Positions 10,367-20,793 of a stretch of 48,175 nt of DNA are shown in pieces. Positions within the stretch are counted from its first letter, which is position 1. Every line of letters starts with the position of its first letter. The notes beneath the pieces are model-generated. The model ran no database searches. It worked only from the letters and a program-made list of their open reading frames with translations, and was not told the DNA's origin. The position numbers were made by a program, and so were the translations under genes. The stretch is from Coleofasciculaceae cyanobacterium RL_1_1 (lineage in GTDB: Bacteria; Cyanobacteriota; Cyanobacteriia; Cyanobacteriales; Geitlerinemataceae): positions 1 to 48,175 of the forward strand of contig JAAUPN010000004.1 in NCBI GenBank assembly GCA_012033105.1, written 5' to 3'.

Positions 10367-10810
10367 CTAGGCTACTTCGCAAGTACCACCAGCGGCTTCG
10401 ATCTTTTGGCGGGCACTCGTTGTGAAGGCAGCAGCTTTAACCGTAAGGCTGATGCTCAGTTCGCCATCACCCAAAATTTTGAGCGGGCCGTCATTGGTGG
10501 TGACAATCCCAGCGCTCATGAGAGATTCGAGGGTGACGTCGCTGCCAGCACTGAGGCTTCCCAGCTTGGCAACGTTAACCACGGTGAAGTTTTTCGGATT
10601 GATTACCGTGAAATGTTTAAGTTTCGGCACACGGCGGTAGAGCGGCATTTGTCCCCCTTCAAATCCGGGGCGAGTGCCACTACCAGAGCGGGATTTTTGA
10701 CCACGCATGCCTTTGCCGCAACTTGCACCCTGACCAGCAGAGATACCACGACCTAAACGACGTTTCCGTCGGGTTGAGCCGCTTTTGGGGGTTATATCAT
10801 CGAGTCTCAT
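10367..10810 (-). CDS. rplO: 50S ribosomal protein L15 (uL15)
   Basis: uL15 joins late in 50S assembly and links several 23S domains. The 147-residue product has the Gly/Arg-rich N-terminal part ([37 protein letters not shown]) typical of the family and a globular C-terminal half. ATG start. It follows rpsE by 66 bp. Downstream, the link to secY is stretched to 362 bp by the candidate mobile element. Confidence 0.96.
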   Translation of the reverse strand: MRLDDITPKSGSTRRKRRLGRGISAGQGASCGKGMRGQKSRSGSGTRPGFEGGQMPLYRRVPKLKHFTVINPKNFTVVNVAKLGSLSAGSDVTLESLMSAGIVTTNDGPLKILGDGELSISLTVKAAAFTTSARQKIEAAGGTCEVA

Positions 10811-10876
10811 CGGTTGTTTCCAGTTTCGTCATAGGTCGGCTCGTTACCAAGCCAGAGAGTCAAATGCTCTGGCGGA

Positions 10877-11410
10877 TTAGGCGTAGAGCTGCTCGAGCGA
10901 GATGTCACGTTCTTTGGCAACGCTGCTGAGAGTGCGCAGGCTGCGGAGTGCTTCAACGGTTGCACGAGCGTTATTAAGTGGGCTACCAGAACCGAGCTGC
11001 TTGGCGAGAATATTTTTCACACCAGAGAGTTCCAGAACGGTACGAACTGCACCACCAGCGATAACACCAGTACCCGGTGCCGCAGGACGCATCATAACTT
11101 TGGCACCACCGGCGCGACCATTGGTCTGGTGCGGAATGGAATTGGCCTTAGTCAAGGGGACGGTCACAAGGTGCTTTTTGGCATCGGCGACGCCTTTCTT
11201 GACAGCTCCAATGACATCGCTGGCTTTACCGACACCAACGCCGACTTGACCACGTTCGTTACCAATGACGACGATCGCCCGGAAGCTGAGTTTTTTACCA
11301 CCCTTGACGACCTTGGTGACTCGGCGAATCTGGACGACGCGCTCTTGCCATTCGGATTCTTTCTCGCGATTGCGATTGCTTTTTTTACGGCGTTCTCGTT
11401 GTTCTGCCAC
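10877..11410 (-). CDS. rpsE: 30S ribosomal protein S5 (uS5)
   Basis: uS5 helps form the mRNA entry site and affects decoding accuracy. The 177-residue product starts at GTG 11410 ([18 protein letters not shown]), with GAGG 13 bases upstream, and contains the S5 double-stranded RNA-binding core [20 protein letters not shown]. The raw frame runs on upstream without a stop into the rplR sequence, but only because of an rplR frameshift; it is not a real L18-S5 fusion. Confidence 0.95.
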   Translation of the reverse strand: MAEQRERRKKSNRNREKESEWQERVVQIRRVTKVVKGGKKLSFRAIVVIGNERGQVGVGVGKASDVIGAVKKGVADAKKHLVTVPLTKANSIPHQTNGRAGGAKVMMRPAAPGTGVIAGGAVRTVLELSGVKNILAKQLGSGSPLNNARATVEALRSLRTLSSVAKERDISLEQLYA

Positions 11411-11435
11411 GATCTTATATATTCCTCGTAGGGGA

Positions 11436-11797
11436 CTAGAAGTTGAGGCCAGCTTCGCGAGCGGCGTCAGCGAGGGCTTTAACGCGACCGTGGTAGAGAT
11501 TGCCACCGCGATCAAAATTACGCTATCGATACCTTTCGCTTTGAGGCGTTCGGCGACGAGTTTACCCACAGCCGTTGATGCGTCACCCGTTGCACTGGCT
11601 AAGCCTTGAGACTTAACGTCGGCATCAAGAGTTGAAGCCGAGGCAACAGTACGATCGGCGGTATCGTCGATCGCCTGAACGTAGATATGCATATTCGAGC
11701 GAAAGACAGCGAGTCTGGGACGCTCGGCGGTGCCGGACAGCTTGCGACGAATGCGACGGTGTCGGCGCTGAGTGGATTGTTTGCGATTGAGCTTCAT
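11436..11797 (-). CDS. rplR: 50S ribosomal protein L18 (uL18, broken by one frameshift)
   Basis: uL18 binds 5S rRNA together with L5. From ATG 11797 the frame matches L18 through about residue 93 (KGIDSV), then leaves frame at a run of four T on the coding strand (11514-11517). One extra T restores [16 protein letters not shown] and a stop at 11436, giving 120 residues, the normal L18 length. The observed span is 362 bp, one base short of a whole number of codons. Because L18 is essential, a missing base in the assembly is the likely cause. It lies 9 bp after rplF. Confidence 0.9.
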
Positions 11798-11806
11798 AAC
11801 CTAAGC

Positions 11807-12346
11807 CTACTTCTTACCTGACTTACCGGCTTTGCGGAGGATGTATTCGCCCGCATAGCGAATGCCTTTGCCCTTATAAGGCTCAGGCGGACGGACATCG
11901 CGGATTTTAGCAGCGATGTTACCAACAATTTCTTTGTCGATGCCGCTAACGATAACGTTCGTGTTGGCTTCGACAGCGAGGTCGATTCCGTCGGGAGGTT
12001 CGACTTCGACCGGTTGGCTATAACCAACGTTCAAGACGAGAGTTTTGCCTTTGACTTGGGCACGATAACCCACACCTTGGATCTCTAGTTTCTTCTGAAA
12101 TCCATTGGAAACCCCTTCGATCATGTTGGCGACGAGGGTGCGGCTGAGACCATGTCGGGCTCTAGCAACACGGGATTCGTCAACGCGCTTAACGAGAAGG
12201 GTGTCCCCATCTTGTTCGATCGTGACGTGCTCTGACAGGGTTAGAGCGAGCTGACCTTTCGGGCCTTTAACAGAAACGTGCTGTCCGTCGAGGCTGACCG
12301 AAACGGTGTTCGGGAGCGAGATCGGACGCTTACCAATTCGTGACAT
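11807..12346 (-). CDS. rplF: 50S ribosomal protein L6 (uL6)
   Basis: uL6 lies near the factor-binding site at the base of the L7/L12 stalk. The 179-residue product has two similar beta domains, starts [11 protein letters not shown] after Met, and ends with the family signature [16 protein letters not shown] followed by a short Lys-rich tail. ATG start; it is 81 bp after rpsH and 9 bp before rplR. Confidence 0.97.
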   Translation of the reverse strand: MSRIGKRPISLPNTVSVSLDGQHVSVKGPKGQLALTLSEHVTIEQDGDTLLVKRVDESRVARARHGLSRTLVANMIEGVSNGFQKKLEIQGVGYRAQVKGKTLVLNVGYSQPVEVEPPDGIDLAVEANTNVIVSGIDKEIVGNIAAKIRDVRPPEPYKGKGIRYAGEYILRKAGKSGKK

Positions 12347-12427
12347 TGTCCTAATATGATACTTCCATGGACTGAGCGATAAACCATTAGGCTACCGCCG
12401 GGACGTGCAGCACGACCCGCGAAACCT

Positions 12428-12829
12428 TTAGTAAACGAAGCAGAGAACTTCACCACCAACGCCCTGACGACGTGCCTCCCGATCGGTCATGATGCCGCTC
12501 GAAGTGGAGACGATCGCAATACCAATACCGCCCAGAACACGCGGTAAATCTTTTTTGTTCGAGTAAACGCGCAAGCCGGGCTTGCTAATGCGCTTCAGCG
12601 ATTGAATGATGGGTTGACGATTACGTCCCTTGTATTTCAAGGAGATTTCCATCGCCCGAGTGATGCCTTCACCGCTGTCACTGAAGTCAGCAATAAAGCC
12701 TTCTTCTTTCAAGACTTTCGCGATGTTGCGCGTCATTTTTGTGGAAGGCACGCTCGTCGTGGCGTGCCGCGCGAGGTTCGCATTGCGAATCCGCGTGAGC
12801 ATGTCTGAAATAGTGTCGTTAACCGCCAT
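12428..12829 (-). CDS. rpsH: 30S ribosomal protein S8 (uS8)
   Basis: uS8 is a primary 16S rRNA binder (central domain); in E. coli it also represses its own operon through an mRNA mimic of its rRNA site. The 133-residue product contains [19 protein letters not shown] near the start and the C-terminal signature [23 protein letters not shown] start; rplE is 23 bp upstream. I could not identify an S8-binding mimic near rplE. Confidence 0.97.
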   Translation of the reverse strand: MAVNDTISDMLTRIRNANLARHATTSVPSTKMTRNIAKVLKEEGFIADFSDSGEGITRAMEISLKYKGRNRQPIIQSLKRISKPGLRVYSNKKDLPRVLGGIGIAIVSTSSGIMTDREARRQGVGGEVLCFVY

Positions 12830-12852
12830 AGTTTCCTCTTGTAAAACCTGCC

Positions 12853-13398
12853 TCAGTTCGCACGGAAGGGCATTCCCATTTCTTTAAGCAGCGCACGACC
12901 TTCTTCGTCGCTTGTTGCTGTGGTGACGATCGAGATATCCATGCCTCGAATTTGATCGATGGCGTCGTATTCGACTTCGGGGAAAATCAACTGCTCACGG
13001 ACGCCGAGGGTGTAGTTGCCACGACCGTCGAAGCTGTTGGGGCTAACGCCACGAAAGTCACGAATGCGAGGTAGTGCAAGGTTGATCAGGCGGTCGAGGA
13101 ACGCATACATACGTTCAGCACGTAGCGTAACCATAATGCCCACCGGCATCCCTTCGCGTACTTTGAAACCCGCGATCGATTTGCGAGCCCGCGTCACAAC
13201 CGGTTTTTGACCGGCGATGATGGCGATTTCTTGAACCGAAGACTCAAGCGCCTTGGCGTTTTGCGATGCTTCACCCAAACCACGGTTAATGGTCACCTTG
13301 GTTAGTTTGGGGACTTGGTGAACGTTCGTATAGCTGAATTGTTCGGTCAGCTTCGGTACGATCGTTTCGGTGTAGAGAGTTTTCAGTCGCTGTGTCAT
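12853..13398 (-). CDS. rplE: 50S ribosomal protein L5 (uL5)
   Basis: uL5 binds 5S rRNA and contacts P-site tRNA and S13. The 181-residue product includes [20 protein letters not shown] (early) and [20 protein letters not shown] (late), both typical of L5. ATG start. The rplX-rplE gap of 100 bp contains short inverted repeats (for example GTCCTG with CAGGAC around 13424-13441). Confidence 0.97.
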   Translation of the reverse strand: MTQRLKTLYTETIVPKLTEQFSYTNVHQVPKLTKVTINRGLGEASQNAKALESSVQEIAIIAGQKPVVTRARKSIAGFKVREGMPVGIMVTLRAERMYAFLDRLINLALPRIRDFRGVSPNSFDGRGNYTLGVREQLIFPEVEYDAIDQIRGMDISIVTTATSDEEGRALLKEMGMPFRAN

Positions 13399-13498
13399 GG
13401 ATAGCTTCCTAACGAGTAAGCGTCCTGGTCGTCGTCAGGACTTCACGGGTCAGACAAACCCGATGGTCTGTCTCGGTCAAGGTCAACCCAAAGGTCGC

Positions 13499-13849
13499 CT
13501 AATCAATAATCTCGCCCGTTTTCTTCAGCTTGCGAACCTTGCGACCGTCTTCGGTGAAGGTATAGCAAACGCGGCTGGCCACTTTTTCTTTGGTGGAGTA
13601 CAGCATCGCGTTAGAGCTGTGAATCGGCGCTTCGTAGGTGCGGATTTGGCCGGACTCACCTTCTTGCTGAGGCTTGACGTGCTTGGTACGCACGTTGACA
13701 CCTTTGACTACGATTTGGCTGGTTTTGGGAAGCGCAGAAATTACTTCGCCAACTTTGCCTTTATCTTTTCCGGAGATAACCTGGACAGTGTCGCCCTTCT
13801 TAACGTGCATCTTTTGGGGATGCAGGTTCTTTTTGCCGAACTTTGCCAT
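13499..13849 (-). CDS. rplX: 50S ribosomal protein L24 (uL24)
   Basis: uL24 is an assembly initiator that binds 23S domain I near the tunnel exit. The 116-residue product has the KOW motif near the N terminus ([20 protein letters not shown]). ATG start, only 2 bp after the rplN stop, so translation is probably coupled. Confidence 0.96.
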   Translation of the reverse strand: MAKFGKKNLHPQKMHVKKGDTVQVISGKDKGKVGEVISALPKTSQIVVKGVNVRTKHVKPQQEGESGQIRTYEAPIHSSNAMLYSTKEKVASRVCYTFTEDGRKVRKLKKTGEIID

Positions 13850-13851
13850 TT

Positions 13852-14217
13852 TTAGAGAACCTCCGGAGCCAACGAAACGATTTTGGTGAAGTTTTTGTCC
13901 CGCAGTTCACGAGCCACAGGGCCAAACACGCGGGTTCCTTTCGGATTACCTTCTGGGTTGATGATGACGGCGGCGTTATCGTCGAAACGAATGCTCATGC
14001 CGCTCGATCGCAGCAAGTTTTTCTTCGTCCGGACAACCACAGCGCGGACAATATCTGAACGCTTCACACCCATATTGGGGATCGCATCTTTGACGACAGC
14101 GATAATGACGTCGCCTACACGGGCGTAGGTACGGTTGTTGCCCAACACGCGGATGCACATTAGTTTGCGTGCTCCGCTGTTATCAGCAACGTTTAGGTAA
14201 GACTCTTTCTGAATCAC
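13852..14217 (-). CDS. rplN: 50S ribosomal protein L14 (uL14)
   Basis: uL14 forms inter-subunit bridges and is the docking site of the silencing factor RsfS. The 121-residue product starts at GTG 14217 ([20 protein letters not shown]), with a GAGG upstream, and ends [12 protein letters not shown] as expected. It lies 41 bp after rpsQ and 2 bp before rplX. Confidence 0.97.
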   Translation of the reverse strand: MIQKESYLNVADNSGARKLMCIRVLGNNRTYARVGDVIIAVVKDAIPNMGVKRSDIVRAVVVRTKKNLLRSSGMSIRFDDNAAVIINPEGNPKGTRVFGPVARELRDKNFTKIVSLAPEVL

Positions 14218-14258
14218 GGTGGATTTTCCTCAATCGATGCGGTGCGCAGTAACAGGAA

Positions 14259-14510
14259 CTATAGTTGCGACGCGCGTTCGATCGTTTCGACGACCACCCA
14301 GCGCTTCGTTTTGCTCAGAGGACGGGTTTCGCGGATGCGAATGCGATCACCCTCATTGCACGCATTTTCTTCGTCGTGCGCTTTGTATCGCTTCGTTTGT
14401 ACGATCGTCTTGCCGTACTTGGGGTGGGGGACGCGGTTTTCGATCGCCACAACAACGGTTTTATCCATTTTGTTGCTAACGACGGTACCGACTCTTTCTT
14501 TGACTGCCAT
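14259..14510 (-). CDS. rpsQ: 30S ribosomal protein S17 (uS17)
   Basis: uS17 is a primary 16S rRNA binder in the 30S body. The 83-residue OB-fold product contains [20 protein letters not shown] and the family signature [21 protein letters not shown] start; it is 42 bp after rpmC. Confidence 0.97.
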   Translation of the reverse strand: MAVKERVGTVVSNKMDKTVVVAIENRVPHPKYGKTIVQTKRYKAHDEENACNEGDRIRIRETRPLSKTKRWVVVETIERASQL

Positions 14511-14552
14511 TGGATTTGGGGAGAGCGGGGATTGCAGAACTAAAGGTCAGGT

Positions 14553-14765
14553 CTACGATTCGATGGACGCGATCAAACGTTGATGTTCGACCGTCAAGAG
14601 CTGAGATAGGCGGTGCTTGAGGTGTACGAACTTATGCGGGCCTTCTAGCTTGCCGATTGCTCGTTCCATACGCAGTTCAAACAACTGTTTTTTGGTCTCA
14701 ACGATTTGTGCGGCGATTTCGTCATCGCTTAACGCTCGCACCTCGTCAATTTTGGGTAGTGCCAT
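14553..14765 (-). CDS. rpmC: 50S ribosomal protein L29 (uL29)
   Basis: uL29 lies beside L23 at the peptide tunnel exit. The 70-residue product is all-helical with the family pattern [23 protein letters not shown] start 14 bp after the rplP stop. Confidence 0.96.
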   Translation of the reverse strand: MALPKIDEVRALSDDEIAAQIVETKKQLFELRMERAIGKLEGPHKFVHLKHRLSQLLTVEHQRLIASIES

Positions 14766-14779
14766 GATGATCTCCTCTC

Positions 14780-15190
14780 TTATGCTTCACGCTTGACGAA
14801 CTTGGTTTGGATCGGCAGCTTGAATGCAGCGAGACGCATAGCTTCGCGTGCCGTTTCTTCAGGGACCCCAGCAATCTCAAACATGATCCGACCGGGCTTA
14901 ACCACTGCAACCCAGAATTCCGGGTTACCTTTACCGGAACCCATCCGGGTTTCAGCAGGGCGCATGGTGACCGGCTTATCCGGGAAGATCCGAATCCAGA
15001 TTTTTCCACCCCGACGGATAGATCGGGTCATCGTACGGCGACTCGCTTCGATTTGGCGTGCGGTGATCCAGGAGGCTTCGATCGCCTGTAAACCGAAATC
15101 GCCAAAATCAAGCTTGTTGCCGCGATAGGCCATACCGGTCATTCGACCCCGGTGTTGCTTGCGGAATTTAGTACGCTTTGGACTTAACAT
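14780..15190 (-). CDS. rplP: 50S ribosomal protein L16 (uL16)
   Basis: uL16 joins late in 50S assembly and contacts A-site tRNA. The 136-residue product starts [18 protein letters not shown] after Met and contains the signatures [20 protein letters not shown] and [21 protein letters not shown] start. The rpsC-rplP gap is 62 bp. Confidence 0.97.
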   Translation of the reverse strand: MLSPKRTKFRKQHRGRMTGMAYRGNKLDFGDFGLQAIEASWITARQIEASRRTMTRSIRRGGKIWIRIFPDKPVTMRPAETRMGSGKGNPEFWVAVVKPGRIMFEIAGVPEETAREAMRLAAFKLPIQTKFVKREA

Positions 15191-15252
15191 GACTGACTAA
15201 AAGTGGACGTGGTCATCGAAAGGTGAGCAGACCCAGACGGGCCTAAACTCGC

Positions 15253-15984
15253 TTAGCCTTCGTTTGATCGATCTTCAAACTGACGGCGACGCGATTGACG
15301 ACGACGCGGTTGAGCATTCGTCGGCGGAGCCGGAATATTCTCTTGGCCAGGGATAATTTCACCCTTGAAGACCCAGACTTTTACACCCAAAATGCCGTAG
15401 ATCGTTTGCGCTGTGCAGTAGTGGTAGTCGATGTCAGCTCGTAGCGTATGCAGAGGAACACGACCTTCACGAGTCCACTCCGAACGGGCGATTTCCGCAC
15501 CATTCAAGCGGCCACCCACCTGGATCTTGATGCCTTCCACGCCAGCACGTTGCGCACGCTGGATTGTTTGGCGTACAACGCGACGGAACGAAACCCGGCG
15601 CTCAAGCTGCTGGGCAATGTAGTCTGCAATCAGTGCCGCATCAGCATCAACGCGCGTTACTTCGATCACATTGATGCGAATTTGGCGGCTGGTGTCACCG
15701 AGCAGTTTTTGCAAGCTAGCACGCAGTGTCTCGATACCGCTGCCGCCACGACCCACAACAACACCCGGGCGGGCGGTGCGAATTTCAAGGTCAATTTGTT
15801 CGGCTTTACGCTCAATTCGCACGTCAGAAATCCCAGCATTGCTGAGATTTTTGAGCACGTAAGCCCGAATTTTAAAGTCTTCCTTCAGCAGCTCAGGATA
15901 GCGGTTGCCTTCTGCGAACCAACGCGAGCGATGCTCTTGGGTAATGCCTAGGCGGAAGCCTATTGGATGAATCTTTTGTCCCAC
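15253..15984 (-). CDS. rpsC: 30S ribosomal protein S3 (uS3)
   Basis: uS3 forms the mRNA entry channel with S4 and S5 and contributes to mRNA unwinding. The 243-residue product begins [13 protein letters not shown], has a type II KH domain (about residues 40-115, with [15 protein letters not shown]) and the C-terminal S3 domain. The last 30 or so residues form a Pro/Gln/Arg-rich tail. The start is GTG, preceded by GAGGGAA. Confidence 0.97.
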   Translation of the reverse strand: MGQKIHPIGFRLGITQEHRSRWFAEGNRYPELLKEDFKIRAYVLKNLSNAGISDVRIERKAEQIDLEIRTARPGVVVGRGGSGIETLRASLQKLLGDTSRQIRINVIEVTRVDADAALIADYIAQQLERRVSFRRVVRQTIQRAQRAGVEGIKIQVGGRLNGAEIARSEWTREGRVPLHTLRADIDYHYCTAQTIYGILGVKVWVFKGEIIPGQENIPAPPTNAQPRRRQSRRRQFEDRSNEG

Positions 15985-16012
15985 GGTTGTTTCCCTCTAT
16001 AAATCCCTTGTT

Positions 16013-16366
16013 CTAATCTTCCGGTGCGACGGCAACGGTGATGTGGCACGTCGGTTTACGGATCATGTACGCGCGGCCTTGGGCACGGGGTCGATACCGC
16101 TTGAGGACGGGGCCTTGGTCTGCGAAGGCTTCCGAAACGATCAACGTTGCGGGGTCGAGACCGAGGTTATTCTCAGCGTTGGCGACAGCGGAACGCAGTA
16201 CTTTGAGTACGGGTTCGCAGGCGCGGTAGGGCATGAATTCGAGAACAATCAGGGCTTCACGGTAGGAACGACCGCGAATTTGGTCGAGAACGCGGCGTAC
16301 TTTTCGCGGGGACATCCGGATGTAACGCGCGATCGCCTTAGCTTGCTCTTTAGTGTCAACAGCCAT
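16013..16366 (-). CDS. rplV: 50S ribosomal protein L22 (uL22)
   Basis: uL22 reaches into the peptide exit tunnel with a long beta hairpin, the site of some macrolide-resistance changes. The 117-residue product contains [20 protein letters not shown] and the hairpin region [23 protein letters not shown] start; it is 31 bp after rpsS and 28 bp before rpsC. Confidence 0.97.
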   Translation of the reverse strand: MAVDTKEQAKAIARYIRMSPRKVRRVLDQIRGRSYREALIVLEFMPYRACEPVLKVLRSAVANAENNLGLDPATLIVSEAFADQGPVLKRYRPRAQGRAYMIRKPTCHITVAVAPED

Positions 16367-16397
16367 TCGGCTTCTCCTTCTTCTGGTGTTTGGCTAC

Positions 16398-16676
16398 CTA
16401 ACGGCGAGCTTTTTTGTCACTTTTGGCGTGGCCTTTGAAGGTGCGCGTCAGGGCGAATTCACCGAGCTTATGGCCAACCATTTGTTCGGTCACAAAAACG
16501 GGAACGTGAGTCCGTCCGTTGTGTACCGCGATCGTGTGACCGATCATTTGCGGAATGATCGTCGAGGCACGCGACCAGGTTTTGATGACTTGCTTATCGC
16601 CTTTGGCGTTGAGCGCATCAATCTTTTTCATCAAATGGTCCGCAATGAAGGGACCTTTTTTAAGGGATCTGCCCAT
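16398..16676 (-). CDS. rpsS: 30S ribosomal protein S19 (uS19)
   Basis: uS19 in the 30S head pairs with S13 and contributes to bridges with the 50S central protuberance. The 92-residue product starts [19 protein letters not shown] after Met and contains [23 protein letters not shown] start, 63 bp after rplB. Confidence 0.97.
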   Translation of the reverse strand: MGRSLKKGPFIADHLMKKIDALNAKGDKQVIKTWSRASTIIPQMIGHTIAVHNGRTHVPVFVTEQMVGHKLGEFALTRTFKGHAKSDKKARR

Positions 16677-16739
16677 GGGGTTGTCCTGAAGCTAAATCTT
16701 TCCGTTCTTCCGTAACTTTCCTGAAGCTAGAGGTCAGCT

Positions 16740-17603
16740 CTAGCTATCGCGACCGCCGCGACTCCGTTTGGAGGACTTACGACGACGGCGGACGATGAAT
16801 TTATCGCTGCCTTTGTTTTTCTTGCGCGTTTTCTTGCCGAGGGCGGGCTTACCCCAGGGGGTCATCGGGCCACTGCGACCGATCGGCGCACGACCTTCAC
16901 CACCACCGTGCGGGTGATCCACCGGGTTCATCACGCTACCGCGAACCTGGGGACGGCGGCCTTTCCAGCGAGTCCGACCGGCTTTACCCATCGTGACGTT
17001 GCGGATGTCAGCGTTACCAATACCACCGAGGGTGGCATAGCATTCCCGGCGAACCATGCGAACTTCGCTCGATGGCAGCTTGAGTGTGACGTAGCCACCT
17101 TCTTTTGCCATGACCTGCGCACCCGTTCCAGCGGCACGAGCCATCTGACCACCACGACCGGGGTACAGTTCAACGTTGTGAACCGTTTCACCCAGGGGAA
17201 CTGCGCTCAGGGGCATTGCGTTACCGACTTCGATCGGAGCGCTCTCGCTCGCAATGATCGTTGCGCCGACTTGCAGGCCATTCGGATGTAGGATGTAGCG
17301 CTTTTCGCCGTCTTCGTATTGCACGAGGGCGATCCGGGCGTTACGGTTCGGATCATACTCAATGTGCAGTACGGTCGCGGGCATATCGCGCTTATCACGA
17401 CGGAAATCGATGTAGCGATACAGGCGTTTGTGACCGCCACCCCGATGGCGACAGGTGATGACGCCTCGGTTGTTACGGCCTTTTTTGCGGTGGACGTGCT
17501 TTGTAAGCGATTTTTCCGGCTCGCTGCGCGTGATTTCTGCAAAGTCAGAAACACTGTAGTCACGCGTGCTCGGTGTATACGGCCGGTAGGAACGAATACC
17601 CAT
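16740..17603 (-). CDS. rplB: 50S ribosomal protein L2 (uL2)
   Basis: uL2 is among the most conserved 50S proteins and is needed for subunit association and peptidyl transfer. The 287-residue product starts [20 protein letters not shown] and has the signature [20 protein letters not shown], including the functionally important His, and a Lys/Arg-rich C-terminal tail. ATG start. A long hairpin lies in the 107-bp gap between rplW and this gene. Confidence 0.97.
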   Translation of the reverse strand: MGIRSYRPYTPSTRDYSVSDFAEITRSEPEKSLTKHVHRKKGRNNRGVITCRHRGGGHKRLYRYIDFRRDKRDMPATVLHIEYDPNRNARIALVQYEDGEKRYILHPNGLQVGATIIASESAPIEVGNAMPLSAVPLGETVHNVELYPGRGGQMARAAGTGAQVMAKEGGYVTLKLPSSEVRMVRRECYATLGGIGNADIRNVTMGKAGRTRWKGRRPQVRGSVMNPVDHPHGGGEGRAPIGRSGPMTPWGKPALGKKTRKKNKGSDKFIVRRRRKSSKRSRGGRDS

Positions 17604-17642
17604 ATTTCTTCAGTCGTACTTCGGTGTTTGAGTTCTTAGGGC

Positions 17643-17689
17643 GGTGTCAGATAACCACGAGTGGCAGGTTTATGCCCGGTTATGACACC
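17643..17689. promoter_or_regulatory. Long hairpin between rplW and rplB
   Basis: GGTGTCA-g-ATAACC (17643-17656) pairs with GGTTATGACACC (17678-17689), a 12-bp stem with one bulged base. The loop contains a second small hairpin, GGCA with TGCC. It occupies much of the rplW-rplB gap, where neighbouring genes are usually close. It could be a processing or attenuation structure or a small mobile palindrome; I have no evidence for a specific function. Confidence 0.5.
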
Positions 17690-17710
17690 TAGATGCGGCA
17701 GGAGCCGACC

Positions 17711-18016
17711 TTATACATCCGGGAAGAGCGGGATTGAATCGCCTTCGGCCAGCGTGACGATCGCACGCTTATATTGAGGCTTGTAGCCGACGAACCGGCC
17801 AACTCGCTTCTGTTTACGCGCCTTCACTGACGTGTTCACTTTGAGAACCTTGACATCGAAGAGCTGCTCGATCGCCAGTTTGATTTGCGGCTTGGTCGAT
17901 TTCAGCGTCACCTCAAAGGTGAACTGATTATTTTCCATACCGAGGTTGGCTTTCTCCGTGATTAGTGGACGGAGAATTAAATCTGCCAGATTGCGTTCTT
18001 CAACCGTTCTACTCAC
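17711..18016 (-). CDS. rplW: 50S ribosomal protein L23 (uL23)
   Basis: uL23 at the tunnel exit is the docking site for trigger factor, SRP and SecY. I start it at GTG 18016, six bases after a perfect AGGAGG, giving 101 residues that include the family stretch [20 protein letters not shown]. The start lies 8 bp inside the end of rplD, so the two are translationally coupled. The frame remains open upstream to 18085, but that part overlaps rplD and is not L23-like. Confidence 0.93.
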   Translation of the reverse strand: MSRTVEERNLADLILRPLITEKANLGMENNQFTFEVTLKSTKPQIKLAIEQLFDVKVLKVNTSVKARKQKRVGRFVGYKPQYKRAIVTLAEGDSIPLFPDV

Positions 18017-18641
18017 CGTAAACCTCCTGAATCTTCTCAAGGCTGGACGCCGTCGTGACGATCGCGTCAGCATGAAGCAAATCAAACACGTTAAGCTGGT
18101 CCGCGCGAATGAGCTTCACTCGCTCGATATTGCGAGCCGATAGCACGACGTTTTCCGGCGCGTCATCCAGCACAACCAGCACTTTGGAGCCAACTTCGAT
18201 ACCCCAGCGGGTGAAGGCTGCAACTAGATCTTTGGTCTTAGGGGTGGTGAGGTTTTCACCGAGACCTTCGGTCACAACCACATCGGCGGCGCGGGATTGC
18301 AGTGCCGTACGGAGAGCTAGACGGCGCTCCTTGCGGTTCATCTTGACGTTGAAGTCACGGGGTTTGGGGCCGAAGATGACACCACCACCACGCCATAGCG
18401 GCGATCGGTTAGAACCGGCACGCGCACGGCCTGTACCTTTTTGACGCCAGGGCTTACGACCACCACCACGTACCTCTGCACGGGTTTTCGTCGAAGCCGT
18501 CCCTTGACGGGAGTTGTTGAGCTGACGGATTACAGCCCGATGCACGATGTGCTGGGCATTTTCTTCTTTAGCAACTTTTAGGTCGAGGCTGACGTTTCCA
18601 ACTTCAGCGCCTTCCCAGTTGCGAACGACACAATTAGCCAT
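18009..18641 (-). CDS. rplD: 50S ribosomal protein L4 (uL4)
   Basis: uL4 forms, with L22, the tunnel constriction; in some bacteria it also represses the S10 operon. The 210-residue product has the long tunnel loop (about residues 45-95, with [20 protein letters not shown]) and the C-terminal globular part. ATG start, 39 bp after rplC. Its last codons overlap the start of rplW by 8 bp. Confidence 0.97.
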   Translation of the reverse strand: MANCVVRNWEGAEVGNVSLDLKVAKEENAQHIVHRAVIRQLNNSRQGTASTKTRAEVRGGGRKPWRQKGTGRARAGSNRSPLWRGGGVIFGPKPRDFNVKMNRKERRLALRTALQSRAADVVVTEGLGENLTTPKTKDLVAAFTRWGIEVGSKVLVVLDDAPENVVLSARNIERVKLIRADQLNVFDLLHADAIVTTASSLEKIQEVYGE

Positions 18642-18680
18642 TTGCTGCTACTTACTTTCTCTGGGCTTTCTCAGTCTCGA

Positions 18681-19316
18681 TTACTGCTGACCAACGATGG
18701 TTGCAGGGGTGATGCTCAGGAGCGTACCGGCTTTGCCAGGGACACCACCTTTGATCAAAATCAGGTTGCGTTCAACATCGACTTTGACTACTTGAAGCTT
18801 GCGAACGCTGACGCGCTTGCTACCCATTTGACCTGCCATCCGCTTACCGGGGTAGATCCGACCAGGGGTCGTACCTGCACCGGTCGAGCCGGGTTGACGG
18901 TGGTTTTTAGAACCGTGAGACATCGGACCACGTTTAAAGTTGTGGCGCTTTTGGTAACCAGCGAAACCACGACCCATGCTGTTGCCAGCAACATCAACGA
19001 GTTGGCCTTCAGAAAACAGCTCAACGGAGAGGGTTTGACCGAGTTCATAGCTACTCGAACTGGTGCGGTATTCGCGCAGATGGCGAACAGGCTCGGTTCC
19101 CGACTTGCTCAGGTGGCCGAGTTTCGGCTTGTTGAGCGCTTTCGGTTTGACCGCACCGTATCCGATTTGGATGGCTTCATAGCCGTCCGTCTCTTTGGTT
19201 TTGACCTGTGTGATGCTGCAAGGGCTAGCTTCGATCACAGTTACAGGGATCGCAACCCCGTCTTCGCTGAAGACTTGGGTCATGCCTACCTTGGTGCCAA
19301 GAATGCCAACAGACAC
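18681..19316 (-). CDS. rplC: 50S ribosomal protein L3 (uL3)
   Basis: uL3 is one of two proteins that initiate 50S assembly, and its extension reaches toward the peptidyl transferase centre. The 211-residue product begins [19 protein letters not shown] and has the extension motif [20 protein letters not shown]. The start is GTG, nine bases after AGGAG. It is the first gene of the cluster; rpsJ (S10), first in E. coli, is absent here, and in cyanobacteria it is usually with the str genes. Confidence 0.97.
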   Translation of the reverse strand: MSVGILGTKVGMTQVFSEDGVAIPVTVIEASPCSITQVKTKETDGYEAIQIGYGAVKPKALNKPKLGHLSKSGTEPVRHLREYRTSSSSYELGQTLSVELFSEGQLVDVAGNSMGRGFAGYQKRHNFKRGPMSHGSKNHRQPGSTGAGTTPGRIYPGKRMAGQMGSKRVSVRKLQVVKVDVERNLILIKGGVPGKAGTLLSITPATIVGQQ

Positions 19317-20002
19317 TTCTTTTTGCTCCTTCTTGTGTTCAGATGACTACACACGCTTGGGTAGAGCAGGACAGTTCGTGGCTTGCGCAAGCGCACGCCT
19401 AGAGTCAACACAGCAAAAGGCTATGCTGATCTCGAAAGAATCCTACTCACGTATGGATTGACGCTTTCGTATGTAAAAGGCCAAAACCCAATGTCCGAAG
19501 TTGCTGAGTTGAGTGATATTGCTCGTTGCTACTTCAGCAAGGGACTTAGATAGCTTGGGGCTTTCCAGTATCCCAGCGACGGTGTCCTTGTTTAAAAGGG
19601 GTCGCGTTTTGTTTGCAAGGCCATATACCCGCTTAAGGCGGACTCTCGATCTTGCATGGGTGCTTCGGACTCGCGATCGAAGTTTAAGAAGCTATTTCTC
19701 TGAGGTTTGTTCAGATTTCGTTCGCGGTCTCCAAGTATAGGGAGATACGAAACAATTGTCTACCTTTCGTTGGATATTTTTTGAGACTACGGTTGGATGT
19801 TCGATCGCAGCTCTGGTACATGCATCATTACGCTGTGCAAACTCAAAGTTGATGCAACCAGCACGCTTGGATGTGCGAGAGGGACGGTAACGGGTTAAAC
19901 GTGGGGCAATCCGAAATACGCAGGCAAACGACTTGCGCGTAACAATGGGATGAGTGTGGTATTCCTGCGCTGTGGCCTTGCTTCATCTCTACCAACATCA
20001 CT
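19317..20002. promoter_or_regulatory. Divergent intergenic region upstream of rplC and gloB
   Basis: These 686 bp separate the divergent rplC and gloB genes and must hold the main promoter of the ribosomal block. I find no coding region. A perfect 12-bp palindrome, GCTTGCGCAAGC, lies at 19381-19392, about 65 bp upstream of rplC on its leader side. A TTGACT hexamer lies near it on the minus strand, but I cannot pair it with a convincing -10 box. The long leader could carry autoregulatory structure. Confidence 0.4.
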
Positions 20003-20775
20003 ATGGATATTCTTCGTCTACCTGCTCTCGACGACAATTATATTTTTCTGCTGTTCGATCCAGAGTCGCGTACGGCGGCGGTGGTCGATCCGGCGGTTCC
20101 AGAGCCGGTGCTTGATGCGCTGGCGGAACGTAATGCCACACTGGTGGCGATTTTTAATACGCACCATCACGGGGATCATGTGGGTGCAAATCTGAAACTG
20201 CGGGAGAAATACCCTGATTTGGCGATCTACGCTAGCGATGTCGATCGCGATCGCATTCCGGGTCAAACGGTGGAGTTGCGAGAGGGGGATCGGGTGAGTT
20301 TTGCGGGCAATGACGCCCAAGTTTTGTTTGTGCCGGGTCATACCCGTGGACATATTGCGTATTACTTTCCGCCCCATGGCGATCGCATGACCGGCGATCT
20401 ATTCTGTGGCGATACGCTGTTTGCGGGGGGATGTGGCCGTCTATTTGAGGGGACTCCAGCACAGATGTTGGAGTCGCTGTCGAAGCTGCGATCGCTGCCG
20501 GACGATACGCGAGTCTGGTGCGCCCATGAGTATACGGAGAGCAATCTACGGTTTGCGCTGACGGTGGATGGCAAAAATCGGGATTTAAGTGAGCGATGGT
20601 GACCGTACGGGGGATGCGATCGCGGGGTGAGGCGACGGTTCCATCAACGATCGGTGTAGAGAAAATGACGAACCCGTTTTTGCGCTGGGATAGTCCGGCG
20701 ATCCAGGCGACGCTCGAAACGAGTGATCCGGTGCGGACGTTTACGAAGCTACGGGGTCGTAAGGATCTGTTTTAA
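20003..20775 (+). CDS. gloB: Glyoxalase II, hydroxyacylglutathione hydrolase (broken by one frameshift)
   Basis: Glyoxalase II hydrolyses S-lactoylglutathione to lactate and glutathione, the second step of methylglyoxal detoxification. It has the metallo-beta-lactamase fold with the metal motif [12 protein letters not shown] (about residues 52-63), then [18 protein letters not shown] and AHEYTESN. The raw frame stops at 20602, but the C-terminal part continues one frame over ([17 protein letters not shown]) to a stop at 20775. One extra base at the GG near 20599 gives 257 residues, the normal family length. The break removes the C-terminal substrate-binding helices, so it is either a sequence error or inactivating. 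Confidence 0.88.
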
Positions 20776-20793
20776 CGTAAGGGTAAAGGAATT

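Noticed and set aside
10877-11797. 306-residue L18-S5 fusion protein
   Set aside because: The L18 C terminus and stop are present one frame over, and S5 has a normal GTG start; the fusion follows from one missing base.
17711-18085. Longer L23 starting at 18085
   Set aside because: The extra N-terminal part overlaps rplD and is not conserved; GTG 18016 has a perfect AGGAGG at ideal spacing.
18642-19346. 234-residue plus-strand frame opposite rplC
   Set aside because: It is an antisense shadow of L3; long open frames opposite ribosomal genes are common with this codon use.
19513-19740. 75-residue frame in the rplC-gloB gap
   Set aside because: No ribosome-binding site, no family resemblance and atypical composition.
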